DNA of 64,000 bases, taken from positions 392,479 through 456,478 of the forward strand of contig NZ_MKFI01000005.1 of assembly GCF_001982635.1 (NCBI RefSeq). Direction: 5' to 3'. The position numbers and the translations under genes are program-made. Origin of the DNA: Bradyrhizobium mercantei. GTDB taxonomy: Bacteria > Pseudomonadota > Alphaproteobacteria > Rhizobiales > Xanthobacteraceae. Under the pieces are notes generated by a model. The model saw nothing but the letters and a program-made list of their open reading frames with translations. It was not told the origin of the DNA and did not search any database. This document shows positions 15,833 to 24,768 of this stretch, in pieces. Within the stretch, counting starts at the first letter, position 1; each line of letters begins with the position of its first letter.

Positions 15833-16945
15833 TTACTCCGCCGACGAACCGGGGGGCACCTTCGCGCCGGCGAGCAGTCCAGCCAGTTCCACCTGGCGGC
15901 CGAGCCCGGTCTTCGCCAACACGGCCTTGAGCTGGTTGCGCACCGTTTCGCGGGAGATCCCGAACGCGATGGCGATTGCGTCGACGGTGCGTCCCTCGCC
16001 AATGCCGCGCGCGACGCGCGCTTCCGCCGGCGTCAGGTCGAACAGGCCCTGTAGCACTTCCGCGGTCGGCACCTCGGCCGGCACCACCGGGGTCACGATC
16101 ACGATCGCCAGCGCGCGGTCGAACAGGTCGCGCGCGGCGCCGTGAATCGGGACCAGATGCACGATCAGCGGCGGGCGGTCCTCCTGCGCGGCGATCGGCA
16201 CCGAGCGGACCTCCAGGCTGATCAGCCCCTGCTCGAGCGCCGCGAGCGCCTGGGCGAACAGCGTGTCGGCGGCGGGCGCCGCCAGCGTCAGGCGCTCGGC
16301 GCGATCCTGCATCACGTCGGGCACCAGGCGATCGAACAGCGTGTTGGCCGCCATCAGACGGCCGCCGCGCCGCAGCACCGCGGCGGGCAGGCCGAGCATC
16401 GCCAGCGATTCGGTTGCCGCCCTTGCGCGCTCCATCCCGAGCCGCGCCGACAGCAGCGCCGCACGCGCCAGATGCGGGCGCAGCGCATCGAGCTGCTCGA
16501 GCGCTTCCCGCTCGATCGGCCCGTGCTGGTATTCGCGCTCGACGCTGTAGATCAGCACGTCGCCGCTCGGCACCGGGATCGCGGTACCGGCGCCCCATCC
16601 GAGCCCGCGCGGACGGAAGAATTCGCGGATCTGGTAATCCTGCTGCACCTCCTCGGGCGTGTCGAACACGTCGATGTCGCGCAGGAAGCCGGCATGATTG
16701 GCCGCGAGCAGGCGCGGCAACCGCCCGTTGCGCTCGTGCCAGCCGCCTTCGACATAGGCCACCGTGTCGTCGTGCATGTCGGGAGATGCGACCCAACGGA
16801 CGTCGTGCGGGGCTGCCGTCAGCAACACGATACCGCGCGCCTTCGCGATGCCTCCGACCTGATGCAGCACATTCGGCCACAGTTCGGGAACGACCGCGGC
16901 CTCATAGGCCAGCTCGATCAGATGCTCGTGCAGGTCGTTCGCCAT
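15833..16945 (-). CDS. LuxR-family transcriptional regulator
   Basis: 370 aa from the ATG at 16945 (an ATG at 16987 would add 14 residues). C-terminal GerE/LuxR helix-turn-helix: FDLTPAEARVARGIGEGRTVDAIAIAFGISRETVRNQLKAVLAKTGLGRQVELAGLL. The long N-terminal part (about 300 residues; MANDLHEHLIELAYEAAVVPELWPNVL) is a GAF/PAS-like sensory region of the type common in rhizobial LuxR orphans; no receiver domain or autoinducer-binding motif is evident. Converges with the alpha/beta hydrolase gene; targets unknown. Confidence 0.88.
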   Translation of the reverse strand: MANDLHEHLIELAYEAAVVPELWPNVLHQVGGIAKARGIVLLTAAPHDVRWVASPDMHDDTVAYVEGGWHERNGRLPRLLAANHAGFLRDIDVFDTPEEVQQDYQIREFFRPRGLGWGAGTAIPVPSGDVLIYSVEREYQHGPIEREALEQLDALRPHLARAALLSARLGMERARAATESLAMLGLPAAVLRRGGRLMAANTLFDRLVPDVMQDRAERLTLAAPAADTLFAQALAALEQGLISLEVRSVPIAAQEDRPPLIVHLVPIHGAARDLFDRALAIVIVTPVVPAEVPTAEVLQGLFDLTPAEARVARGIGEGRTVDAIAIAFGISRETVRNQLKAVLAKTGLGRQVELAGLLAGAKVPPGSSAE

Positions 16946-17154
16946 CGGCCATCCCGGAAAAATTCGTTGCCCAACAGATAAACCCATCGACCTCGGAAAT
17001 ATTGCCTAGAGCAATTCAGTCCGAGCCACGAGTCCGGGCTATTCCGGGGCACTCATGATGAATGATCGACTTTCGTTGGTCCTGCCGGACATCCGGTGCG
17101 TCGCGGCATGGCACTGGTCGGGACGAAATGTCGCGGCGAGGAATTTGGCCGAGG

Positions 17155-17333
17155 GACGCGCTGACGCCATTGGTGTTCTTGAGGCTGATCGGCAGGCTGG
17201 CCGAGACGCTGGTCTTGTTGCCGTTCAGGACGTTCACGCCGCCACCGATTTCGGCGACCCGCCGAAGGCCGCCGATGCCAAGGTCGGCGAGATCAAGCCC
17301 AAGACCTGATGAAGACCTGACGAAGACCTGACG
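17155..17333 (-). pseudogene. Remnant of a small secreted protein; rest of 16946-17542 empty
   Basis: The minus strand reads LDLADLGIGGLRRVAEIGGGVNVLNGN and KTSVSASLPISLKNTNGVSAS, which looks like real secreted-protein sequence, but no signal peptide or start fits. Three 11-bp tandem copies of AAGACCTGACG (17301-17311, 17312-17322, 17323-17333) lie at its N-terminal side and shift the frame. I read it as a decayed gene. Elsewhere in the 16,946-17,542 gap I see nothing convincing. Confidence 0.4.
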
Positions 17334-17542
17334 ATCAAGCCTGAGCCGATCATCGCCGCGTGTAATGAAATTGAACCCGCGCGACAGACAGAAATCTTCT
17401 GAAGCGTCTCGAAATAATTTTCGCGTGAATTGCCGGCGTGCCAGGCCTGCCACCGTCGCACATTTGCAACGCCGGACGCGATCTTTCGACCATGAACATC
17501 CTTTAATTTGTGTCCGCGCATTCCATGGCGCCAGCTGGGCCA

Positions 17543-18676
17543 ATGATCAGTCGCAGGGCGCTTTCCGGATTGTTGATGACGCTGGTCGGACCCTCGTCCG
17601 TCACCGGCAACACGCTGGCGCTGAGTCATTGCAAGGGATCGTGCGCGAATATCGATCTGCCGGCGCTTGGCTACGATACGTTCTGCCGGTCGTTCTTCGA
17701 TATTGCGGCCGCCGGAAAGCTGCGCGCGGTTGCAACCGGTCCGGAGATTCGCAGGGAGATGCGGTCCTTGTTGCGCGCGCGGCGGCTTTATCGGCCATCC
17801 CGCGACGAGCTCCGGATTCTCGGGCGCAGCACGGCGGATGGCTTCTCGGTCGTGAAGGTCGAGTTCGATCTGGAATGCGGTGTGCCGGTGCGCGGATGTC
17901 TTGGAATTCCCGATGGTGAATTCAAGGGATTGATCCTGCTCGGCCACGGCATGGCGAGCACGCCGGAGCGGTGCTTCGACGATGCCGACAAGGATTACAT
18001 GAATGCGCTCGGCAAACATCTCTGCCAGGACGGCTATGTCGTCTGGTGTCCTTACATCGTCCAGATCGGAAATCAGGAAAGCCAGAACAACATCGCCGCG
18101 ATGCTGGCATCCCATGGCATCTCCGCGCACAATTTGTCCTGCGCATCGCTCGACGCCGGCGAGATCGTCTGCCGGAAGCTGACCGGAGCATCCGGTCTGA
18201 ATGTCGGCGTCTACGGGGTGTCCTGGGGCGCGTTTCTCGCGCTGCATCTGGAGGCCGCGACGGGGCGAATGCGGCCGACCGTCGTCTCCGGCTACATGCG
18301 TGACGAGAAGAAGTTCCTGATGTCGTCCGTCATCAGCAAGAATCTCGGCATCGAGCTTGCGGCCTATATTCATTTCGCCAACAGCCGTGCCAAGTATACC
18401 GGCTGGCAGCTTGCGGACCTGATCCATCCGTGCCCTCTGTTCGCCGAGATCGGCAGCCGCGACGGTGCAAACGCGACCGAACTCGGGCGCGATGAGAAAT
18501 TCGCGGAGATGCAGTCCGTCTACGCATCGTCAGGCCATGCGCATTTGATCGACATCGATGTCTTTGACGGCGTGCACGAGGTCAGCGGCAAGCGCGCAAG
18601 GCCATGGCTGTACGGCCATTTGGCGTCGCCCGCCTATCAAGAGACGTCGCGGTTGAAGAACGCCATCGCGTTGTAG
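17543..18676 (+). CDS. Alpha/beta hydrolase-fold protein, probably exported
   Basis: 377 aa from ATG 17543 (in-frame ATG 17525 and GTG 17510 also possible). The start MISRRALSGLLMTL gives a twin-arginine-like signal. Fold markers: ILLGHGMAS oxyanion region, nucleophile elbow GVSWGA (Ser), and a late His in FDGVHEVSG. The region PVRGCLGIPDGEFKGLILL resembles the family used by acetyl-xylan/dipeptidyl-type hydrolases. Seven or more Cys residues are present, unusual for a cytoplasmic protein but fitting export. Substrate unknown; no linked operon genes. Confidence 0.8.
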   Translation: MISRRALSGLLMTLVGPSSVTGNTLALSHCKGSCANIDLPALGYDTFCRSFFDIAAAGKLRAVATGPEIRREMRSLLRARRLYRPSRDELRILGRSTADGFSVVKVEFDLECGVPVRGCLGIPDGEFKGLILLGHGMASTPERCFDDADKDYMNALGKHLCQDGYVVWCPYIVQIGNQESQNNIAAMLASHGISAHNLSCASLDAGEIVCRKLTGASGLNVGVYGVSWGAFLALHLEAATGRMRPTVVSGYMRDEKKFLMSSVISKNLGIELAAYIHFANSRAKYTGWQLADLIHPCPLFAEIGSRDGANATELGRDEKFAEMQSVYASSGHAHLIDIDVFDGVHEVSGKRARPWLYGHLASPAYQETSRLKNAIAL

Positions 18677-19053
18677 GCCGCAGGGGCCGCGCTCCCCGAC
18701 TTTCCGATACGCCATCAAGCACACGCGGCGTCTTGCATACTCCATGCCTGACCGCGATCGTACCGAGGTAGCACTTGCGTCCATCAAATTGACGGGAGCT
18801 TTCGGTGTTCACTGCTGGCCCCAAGGCGGACGGCGCGGTTGCGATCGCCGCGGCGTTGCAGCGGTGCGTCGACTTTCGAAGCTGCCGGCAACCGGAGTCA
18901 ACGGAACCTGCGCGATCAGGTTACAGGATTGTCGGATTGGCCGCGTTATGATCTCCTGCAACGCACCTTGCCCGTCCTGATCGTCTCGGTCTGAGGGAAC
19001 TCGACGTCATATCCGTCTCGTAGAGCTTGTTGGTAGCCGAAGGGTTGGACAGC
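18677..19053. other. Intergenic stretch before the RND pump, no gene seen
   Basis: 377 bases with no convincing reading frame; the open frames here are short and lack ribosome sites. It must hold the promoter of the efflux operon. I see no tetR/marR-type regulator gene and no clear operator dyad. Confidence 0.6.
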
Positions 19054-20289
19054 ATGAGTGGTACGGAACGAATGCTCGGTGGATTGGCAGGGCTTCTCGT
19101 ATCGGCAGGGTTGACGGCTATCGGGGTTTCGGCGGCCCATGCGCAGGCGGGCCCGCCCGGGCCTCCGGCGGTGGGCATATTCGAGGCGGTGAAGCGGCCG
19201 ATCACCGAGACCAATGAATTTCTGGGACGCATCGAGGCCCCCAACCGCGTCAACGTGGTGGCGCGCGTCACGGCTTTCCTGGACAAGCGGAACTTCGTCG
19301 AGGGCGCCGAGGTCAAGGCCGGTGACCTGCTCTATCAACTCGAGCGCGGCCCGTTCGAGGCCGATCTTGCATCGAAGAAGGCGCAGGTCGCCCAGTTGCA
19401 GGCGACGCTGGTCAACGCCAAGCTGACCACCGATCGCGCCAAGTCTCTGCTCGGCGGTCCGGCCGGCCAGCAATCCAGCGTCGACGCCGCGGTCGCCAAT
19501 CAACAGAGCCTCGAGGCGCAGGTGCAGGCCGCGCAGGCGCAGGTCGACCTGTCCCAGATCAATCTCGACTACACCATGATCCACTCGCCGATCGATGGCC
19601 GGATCGGACGTACCTCGGTCACCGAAGGCAACGTTGTGACGCCGAGCTCGGGGACCTTGACGACCATCGTCAGCCAGGACCCGATGTATGTCACTTTCCC
19701 CGTGCCGGTGCGCGAGGCGCTTGATCTGCGTGACCGTTATGCGACGCGGGGCGGCTTCAAGGCGGTCGTCATCCGTGTGCGCCTGCCGGACGGCCGGCTC
19801 TACGAGCAGACCGGCGAGCTGAACTTCGTCAACAACACGATCGCGCAGAATACCGACACCATCTCCTTGCGCGGCATCATCCCCAATCCGTCGACATATA
19901 CGTCCGTGGCAGCCGGCGGTTCGGTCCGCGAGCTGACCGACAACGAGTTCGTGACCGTCCTGCTGGAAGGCGTACAGCCGGTCGAGGTGCTGGCGATCCC
20001 GCGCTCGGCGGTGCTGTCGGACCAGCAGGGCGAGTACGTCTACGTCGTCGGCGCGGACAACAAGGCTGAGCAAAAGCGGATCCAGCTCGGACAATCGACC
20101 GCAACGATCGCGGCGGTGACGAGCGGCATCGCGCTCGGCGACAAGGTGATCGTCGAGGGATTGCAGAAGGTCAGACTGGGCGAGGTGGTTGCGCCGGGGC
20201 CGGCCAGCGCGCTGATCCAGTCGAGCATGAAGGTTTCGGCGGACAGCGGCGCCGGCGGCACGCAGAAATCGACGGGCAACAACCCATGA
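19054..20289 (+). CDS. RND efflux periplasmic adaptor (membrane fusion protein)
   Basis: 411 aa. Signal peptide (MLGGLAGLLVSAGLTAIGVSAAHAQA; an uncharged variant with no lipobox), then barrel-sandwich lipoyl halves (NRVNVVARVTAFLDKRNFVEGAEVKAGDLLYQLE ... IHSPIDGRIGRTSVTEGNVV), a helical hairpin (coiled coil about residues 105-170), and a C-terminal beta-barrel (VLAIPRSAVLSDQQGEYVYVV). Links the RND pump to an outer-membrane channel, which is not encoded here. Its last four bases overlap the pump gene (ATGA). Confidence 0.93.
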   Translation: MSGTERMLGGLAGLLVSAGLTAIGVSAAHAQAGPPGPPAVGIFEAVKRPITETNEFLGRIEAPNRVNVVARVTAFLDKRNFVEGAEVKAGDLLYQLERGPFEADLASKKAQVAQLQATLVNAKLTTDRAKSLLGGPAGQQSSVDAAVANQQSLEAQVQAAQAQVDLSQINLDYTMIHSPIDGRIGRTSVTEGNVVTPSSGTLTTIVSQDPMYVTFPVPVREALDLRDRYATRGGFKAVVIRVRLPDGRLYEQTGELNFVNNTIAQNTDTISLRGIIPNPSTYTSVAAGGSVRELTDNEFVTVLLEGVQPVEVLAIPRSAVLSDQQGEYVYVVGADNKAEQKRIQLGQSTATIAAVTSGIALGDKVIVEGLQKVRLGEVVAPGPASALIQSSMKVSADSGAGGTQKSTGNNP

Positions 20290-23200
20290 TTTCCGCTGTC
20301 TTCGTCGATCGTCCGCGGCTTGCGATCGTCATCGCGTTCGTGATCACGATCGCGGGTGCGCTGGCGCTGATGCAAATTCCGGTCGCCCAGTTTCCGGACA
20401 TCGTGCCGCCGCAGGTCACGGTCTCGGCCGTGTTTCCCGGCGCGTCGGCTGAAGTGGTCGAATCGAGCGTCGCCCAGCCGCTGGAGGCGCAGGTCGTCGG
20501 CGTCGACAAGATGCTCTACATGAAGTCGACCAGCGGCAATGACGGCAGCTATACGCTGACGGTCTCGTTCGCGCTCGGCACCGACCCCGACATCAATACC
20601 GTCAACGTCAACAACCGGGTGCAGAGCGCGCTCGCGCAATTGCCGACCGAGGTGCAGGCGCAGGGCCTCACCGTGCAGAAGAAATCCTCGGCCGTGCTGC
20701 AGTTCATCGTGCTGTACAGCAAGAGCGGCGAGCAGGACCCGCTGTTCATCACCAACTACGCCATCATCAACGTGCTGGACGCGATCTCGCGCACGCCCGG
20801 CGTCGGCCAGGCCTCGCTGTTCGCCAAGCTGAACTACTCGATGCGGATCTGGTTCGATACCCAGCGCCTGACCAGCCTCAATCTGGCGCCGTCGGACGTG
20901 ATCGCCGCGATCCGTGCCCAGAGCGTGCAGGCGCCGGTCGGCCGCATCGGCGCGCGTCCGATCAGCAACGACCAGCAATTCCAGTTCAACGTGCAGACCC
21001 AGGGCCGCCTGACCACATCCAAGCAGTTCGGCGACATCGTGCTGCGGGCGAATCCGGACGGATCGGTGCTGCGGATCAGGGATGTCGCCCGCGTCGAGAT
21101 CGGTGCGCAGAACATGGATTCGGAATCGCGGATCGACGGCAATCCGGGCGTGCCGATGGGCATCTATCTCGCGCCCGGCGCCAATGCCGTGACCACGGCG
21201 AAGGCCGTGCAAGCGACGCTGGCGCGGCTGTCGGAGCGGTTTCCGCCGGGGCTGACCTACCTCGTGCAGTACGACTCCACGACCTTCGTCTCCGATACGA
21301 TCAAGGAAGTGATGAAGACGCTCGGCGAGGCCTTCGTGCTCGTCGTGATCGTGGTGTTCCTGTTCCTGGGCAATCTGCGCGCCACGGTGATCCCGGCGGT
21401 CGCGGTGCCGGTCAGCCTGATCGGCGCCTTCGCGGTGCTGCTGGCGCTCGGCTATTCCGCCAACACGGTCTCGCTATTGGCGATGGTGCTTGCGATCGGC
21501 ATCGTGGTCGACGACGCCATCGTCGTGGTCGAGAACGTCGAACGCGTCATGGAGGAGGAGCCGGAGCTGTCGCCGGCCGATGCCACCAAGAAGGCGATGG
21601 CGCAGATCACGGCGCCGATCATCGCGATCTCGCTGGTGCTGCTCTCGGTGTTCGTGCCGATCGCGTTCATCCCCGGCATCTCCGGCACGCTGTTCCGCCA
21701 GTTCGCGGTGACGATCAGCGCCGCGATGGTGATCTCGGCGCTGAATGCGCTGACGCTATCGCCCGCATTGTGCGCCGTGTTCCTGCGCCATGGCGGGCCG
21801 CGCCGTGGCATCATGGGACGGGTGCTCGGCGGCATCGATTGGGTGCGCGACCGCTATGCCGGCGTGGTGCAGCGGCTGGTGCGCGTCGCGGTGCTGTCGC
21901 TGGTCGCGGTGCTGGTGTTTGCCGGCGCGGTGTTCGGCGTGTCGAAGATCACGCCGACCGGTTTCCTGCCCGAGGAAGACCAGGGCGCCTTCTTCATCGC
22001 CGTGCAACTGCCTGACGGCGCCTCGGTGGCGCGCACCAGCGAAGTGACCAAGCAGGTCGAGGCGCTGCTGAAGAAGAACCCGGCGGTCGACCACGTGCTG
22101 TCGATCATCGGCTTCTCGCTGCTCGACGGTGCGAGCGAGCCGAATTCAGCCTTCATGGTGGCGCGCATGAAGGCGTTCGCCGACCGCAAGGCCGTCACCG
22201 AATCGGTACAGGCCGCGATCGGACAGACCTTCGTCGGGGGATCGCAGATCCGTCAGGCCTCGGTGCTGCCGTTCAACCTGCCGCCGATCATCGGCCTCTC
22301 GACATCAGGCGGTTTCGAATATCAGCTCGAGGCGCTGGAGGGGCAGGATCCGGCTTCGCTCAGCAGCGTGATGGGCGGGTTGATCGGCGCCGCCAACCGC
22401 AATCCGAATCTGACCCGCGTGTTCTCGACCTTCACCGCGACCAATCCGTCTGTTTATCTCGATATCGATCGCGCCAAGGCGCAGGCGCTCGGTCTCAACA
22501 TGGCCGACGTCTTCACCGCGCTGCAGGCGACGCTCGGCGGCATCTACGTCAACAATTTCAACCTGTTTGGCCGCACCTGGCAGGTCAACGTGCAGGGCGA
22601 TGCGGCCGACCGCCGCGACATCCCCGACATCTGGCAGATCTATGTGCGCAACACCGGCGGCGAGATGGTGCCGATCCGCTCGATCGCGTCCTTGCGGATC
22701 GTGACCGGCCCGCAGGTGATCACGCGCTACAACAATTATCGCTCGGTCACGGTGAACGGCAGCCCGGCGGCGGGGGTGTCGTCTGGCACCGCGATCGCGA
22801 CGATGGCCGACCTCTCCAAATCGACGCTGCCTTCGGGCTATTCCTATGAATGGACCGGCACCGCCTATCAGGAGCAGGCGGCGTCCGGCCAGACCGGCAT
22901 CATCCTCGCGCTCGCGGTGCTGTTTGCCTATCTGTTCCTGGTGGCGCTGTATGAGAGCTGGACGATCCCGATTCCGGTGCTGCTGTCGGTCACGGTCGGC
23001 GTGTTCGGCTCCTATCTCGCGATCAAGCTCGCGGGGTTGAACCTCGATCTCTACGGCCAGATCGGTCTCGTGGTGCTGATCGCGCTCGCCGCCAAGAACG
23101 GCATCCTGATCGTCGAGTTCGCCAAGGAGCAGCGCGAGGCAGGCAAGCCGATTGCAGAGGCCGCGACGACCGGCGCGCAAATGCGCTTCCGCGCCGTCAT

Positions 23201-23432
23201 GATGACCTCGATCGCCTTCATCCTCGGCCTGGTGCCGCTGGTGGTCGCGACCGGCGCCGCGGAGATCAGCCGCCGTGCCGTAGGCACCGCGGTGTTCGGC
23301 GGCATGCTGGCCGCAAGCACGATCGGCATCTTCCTGGTGCCGATGCTCTTTGTCACCTTCCAGGGCTGGCGCGAGGGTGCGAAGAATCGCTTCGGTCGCA
23401 GGCGCAAGGCGGAACAGCCGACGTCGCATTAG
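20286..23432 (+). CDS. RND multidrug efflux permease, AcrB/HAE1 type
   Basis: 1048 aa, standard length. Opens MISAVFVDRPRLAIVIAFVITIAGALALMQIPVAQFPDIVPPQVTVSAVFPGASAEVVE, with the proton-relay VDDAIVVVENVERVMEE in TM4 and 12 membrane segments around two large periplasmic loops. Pumps drugs, detergents or plant-derived toxins by proton exchange (family knowledge); real substrates unknown. Overlaps the adaptor by four bases. Confidence 0.97.
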   Translation: MISAVFVDRPRLAIVIAFVITIAGALALMQIPVAQFPDIVPPQVTVSAVFPGASAEVVESSVAQPLEAQVVGVDKMLYMKSTSGNDGSYTLTVSFALGTDPDINTVNVNNRVQSALAQLPTEVQAQGLTVQKKSSAVLQFIVLYSKSGEQDPLFITNYAIINVLDAISRTPGVGQASLFAKLNYSMRIWFDTQRLTSLNLAPSDVIAAIRAQSVQAPVGRIGARPISNDQQFQFNVQTQGRLTTSKQFGDIVLRANPDGSVLRIRDVARVEIGAQNMDSESRIDGNPGVPMGIYLAPGANAVTTAKAVQATLARLSERFPPGLTYLVQYDSTTFVSDTIKEVMKTLGEAFVLVVIVVFLFLGNLRATVIPAVAVPVSLIGAFAVLLALGYSANTVSLLAMVLAIGIVVDDAIVVVENVERVMEEEPELSPADATKKAMAQITAPIIAISLVLLSVFVPIAFIPGISGTLFRQFAVTISAAMVISALNALTLSPALCAVFLRHGGPRRGIMGRVLGGIDWVRDRYAGVVQRLVRVAVLSLVAVLVFAGAVFGVSKITPTGFLPEEDQGAFFIAVQLPDGASVARTSEVTKQVEALLKKNPAVDHVLSIIGFSLLDGASEPNSAFMVARMKAFADRKAVTESVQAAIGQTFVGGSQIRQASVLPFNLPPIIGLSTSGGFEYQLEALEGQDPASLSSVMGGLIGAANRNPNLTRVFSTFTATNPSVYLDIDRAKAQALGLNMADVFTALQATLGGIYVNNFNLFGRTWQVNVQGDAADRRDIPDIWQIYVRNTGGEMVPIRSIASLRIVTGPQVITRYNNYRSVTVNGSPAAGVSSGTAIATMADLSKSTLPSGYSYEWTGTAYQEQAASGQTGIILALAVLFAYLFLVALYESWTIPIPVLLSVTVGVFGSYLAIKLAGLNLDLYGQIGLVVLIALAAKNGILIVEFAKEQREAGKPIAEAATTGAQMRFRAVMMTSIAFILGLVPLVVATGAAEISRRAVGTAVFGGMLAASTIGIFLVPMLFVTFQGWREGAKNRFGRRRKAEQPTSH

Positions 23433-23511
23433 TTCCAGCCTAATCCCATCGCGCATTAGCGGGGCACGTGAGGCGGGTCTATACTGCGCGCCTCATCGAT
23501 GGAGTTCCGGA

Positions 23512-23994
23512 TTGAGCGTTGCCTTTACCAAGGAAGAAAGTGCCGAGACTGCGTCTGAGACGCTGTTGCCGGACCGTCCGATTTCGCCACATGCCAATCT
23601 GGTGACCGAAGCCGGACGCAAGGCGCTGGAGCGACAGCTCCAGGAGGCGCGCGAGGCCTACGAGGCCGCGCAGCAGCTCGACGACGTCAACGAACGGCGA
23701 CGGCAGTCGGCGGTTCCATTGCGCGATGCGCGCTATCTCACGGAACGGCTCCGCACGGCGCAGGTCGTGCCTGATCCGGCGTCGACCGAAACCGTTGCCT
23801 TCGGCAGCACGGTGACGTTCAGCCGCGCGGACGGGCGCGTGCAGACCTATCGCATCGTCGGCGAGGACGAGGCCGATCCAAAGGCCGGCTCAATTTCCTT
23901 TGTCTCGCCGGTGGCGAGATCGCTGATGGGGAAGGCGTTGGGCGACGTCGTCCGATCCGGCGATCAGGAGCTCGAGATCGTCGCGATCGCATAA
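23512..23994 (+). CDS. GreA/GreB-family protein
   Basis: 160 aa from a TTG start with GGAG seven bases upstream. C-terminal domain (VAFGSTVTFSRADGRVQTYRIVGEDEADPKAGSISFVSPVARSLMGKALGDVV) is the FKBP-like domain shared by GreA, GreB and Rnk. The N-terminal half is helical (EAGRKALERQLQEAREAYEAAQQLDDVNERRRQ) and could form the secondary-channel coiled coil. It probably binds RNA polymerase; the housekeeping greA is normally elsewhere, so this is a paralogue. Confidence 0.85.
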   Translation: MSVAFTKEESAETASETLLPDRPISPHANLVTEAGRKALERQLQEAREAYEAAQQLDDVNERRRQSAVPLRDARYLTERLRTAQVVPDPASTETVAFGSTVTFSRADGRVQTYRIVGEDEADPKAGSISFVSPVARSLMGKALGDVVRSGDQELEIVAIA

Positions 23995-24006
23995 CGCATC
24001 TTCCGC

Positions 24007-24645
24007 TCACGCCGCCGGCAGGGCGAGCCGCTCGATCGTCTGAATGTGCCGTGCAAGGAGGCTGCAGGCCTGCTCGACGTTGCGCGCGCGCAGTGCCTGC
24101 AGGATCACGCGGTGATCCTGGCTCGGCCGCGGCCGCCAGCCGGCATTGCGCGCCATCGCGAACACCGATCGCGAATTTGCAAGCTGCAGGCCGTCGAGGC
24201 TCGCGAGCAGCCGCGGCATCGCGCAGGGCGCCACCAGCGCGTGATGGAAGGCGCGATTGGCCATCTCGAAATCCTGCACGGTCTCGGCATTGTCGCCCTC
24301 GATCATGGCGAGCTCGATCCGTGCCAGATGGGCCGGCGTGAACTTCGGCGCGGCGTTGCGCAACGCAACCACCTCGAGCGCGGCACGCATCTCGGCGATT
24401 TCCCTCACCGCGTTGGTGTCGAGAGGCGCGACCCGCACCCCGCGACGGGGCACGGCGACGACGAGATGCTGCGCCTCCAATTGTTTGAAAGCCTCGCGCA
24501 CCGGGACGTGGCTGGAATGGAATTCCCGCGCGACATGATCCTGCCGGAGCGGAGCATCCGGCGGCAATGCGCCGCTGATGATGCGCTCGCCGATCGCCTC
24601 GGCAATGCGCCCGGCGGTCGTCGTGTTCTCGCCGTCATCCATCAT
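24007..24645 (-). CDS. bioR: Biotin repressor BioR, GntR/FCD family
   Basis: 212 aa. GntR winged helix (GRIAEAIGERIISGALPPDAPLRQDHVAREFHSSHVPVREAFKQLEAQHLVVAVPRRGVRVAPL) and a FadR-type FCD domain (MRAALEVVALRNAA ... ANRAFHHALVAPC ... DHRVILQALRARNVEQACSLLARHIQ). Called BioR from the divergent bioBFDA operon and the TTATCTAT-type boxes between them, the known alphaproteobacterial BioR site. A box overlaps its own start (autoregulation). No ribosome site is visible, so the message may be leaderless. Confidence 0.88.
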   Translation of the reverse strand: MMDDGENTTTAGRIAEAIGERIISGALPPDAPLRQDHVAREFHSSHVPVREAFKQLEAQHLVVAVPRRGVRVAPLDTNAVREIAEMRAALEVVALRNAAPKFTPAHLARIELAMIEGDNAETVQDFEMANRAFHHALVAPCAMPRLLASLDGLQLANSRSVFAMARNAGWRPRPSQDHRVILQALRARNVEQACSLLARHIQTIERLALPAA

Positions 24646-24661
24646 AGATTATCTATCATAA
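24644..24661. promoter_or_regulatory. BioR box at the bioR start
   Basis: ATAGATTATCTAT (24644-24656) is a perfect palindrome, running into TTATCTATCATAA. It overlaps the bioR start codon, so BioR should repress itself. Confidence 0.8.
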
Positions 24662-24711
24662 AAACGGGTGCGCTTGTGCCTGGCCTCGGCTAGCATCGTT
24701 CTAAGTCCATA

Positions 24712-24742
24712 ATCATAGATAATATACAAGATTATCTATGAT
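24712..24742. promoter_or_regulatory. Paired BioR boxes upstream of bioB
   Basis: A perfect 12-bp inverted repeat (ATCATAGATAAT at 24712-24723 and ATTATCTATGAT at 24731-24742) with a 7-bp spacer. Each arm carries a BioR box close to the consensus TTATMKATAA. Sits 27-57 bases before the bioB start, over the likely promoter. Confidence 0.88.
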
Positions 24743-24768
24743 CCAAAACAAACGAGAAGGCAAGCCCG

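Noticed and set aside
20040..21212. Long minus-strand frames opposite the RND genes (also 22305-23456 and 18946-20094)
   Set aside because: Composition is that of antisense reading of GC-rich codons; the plus-strand efflux proteins are certain.
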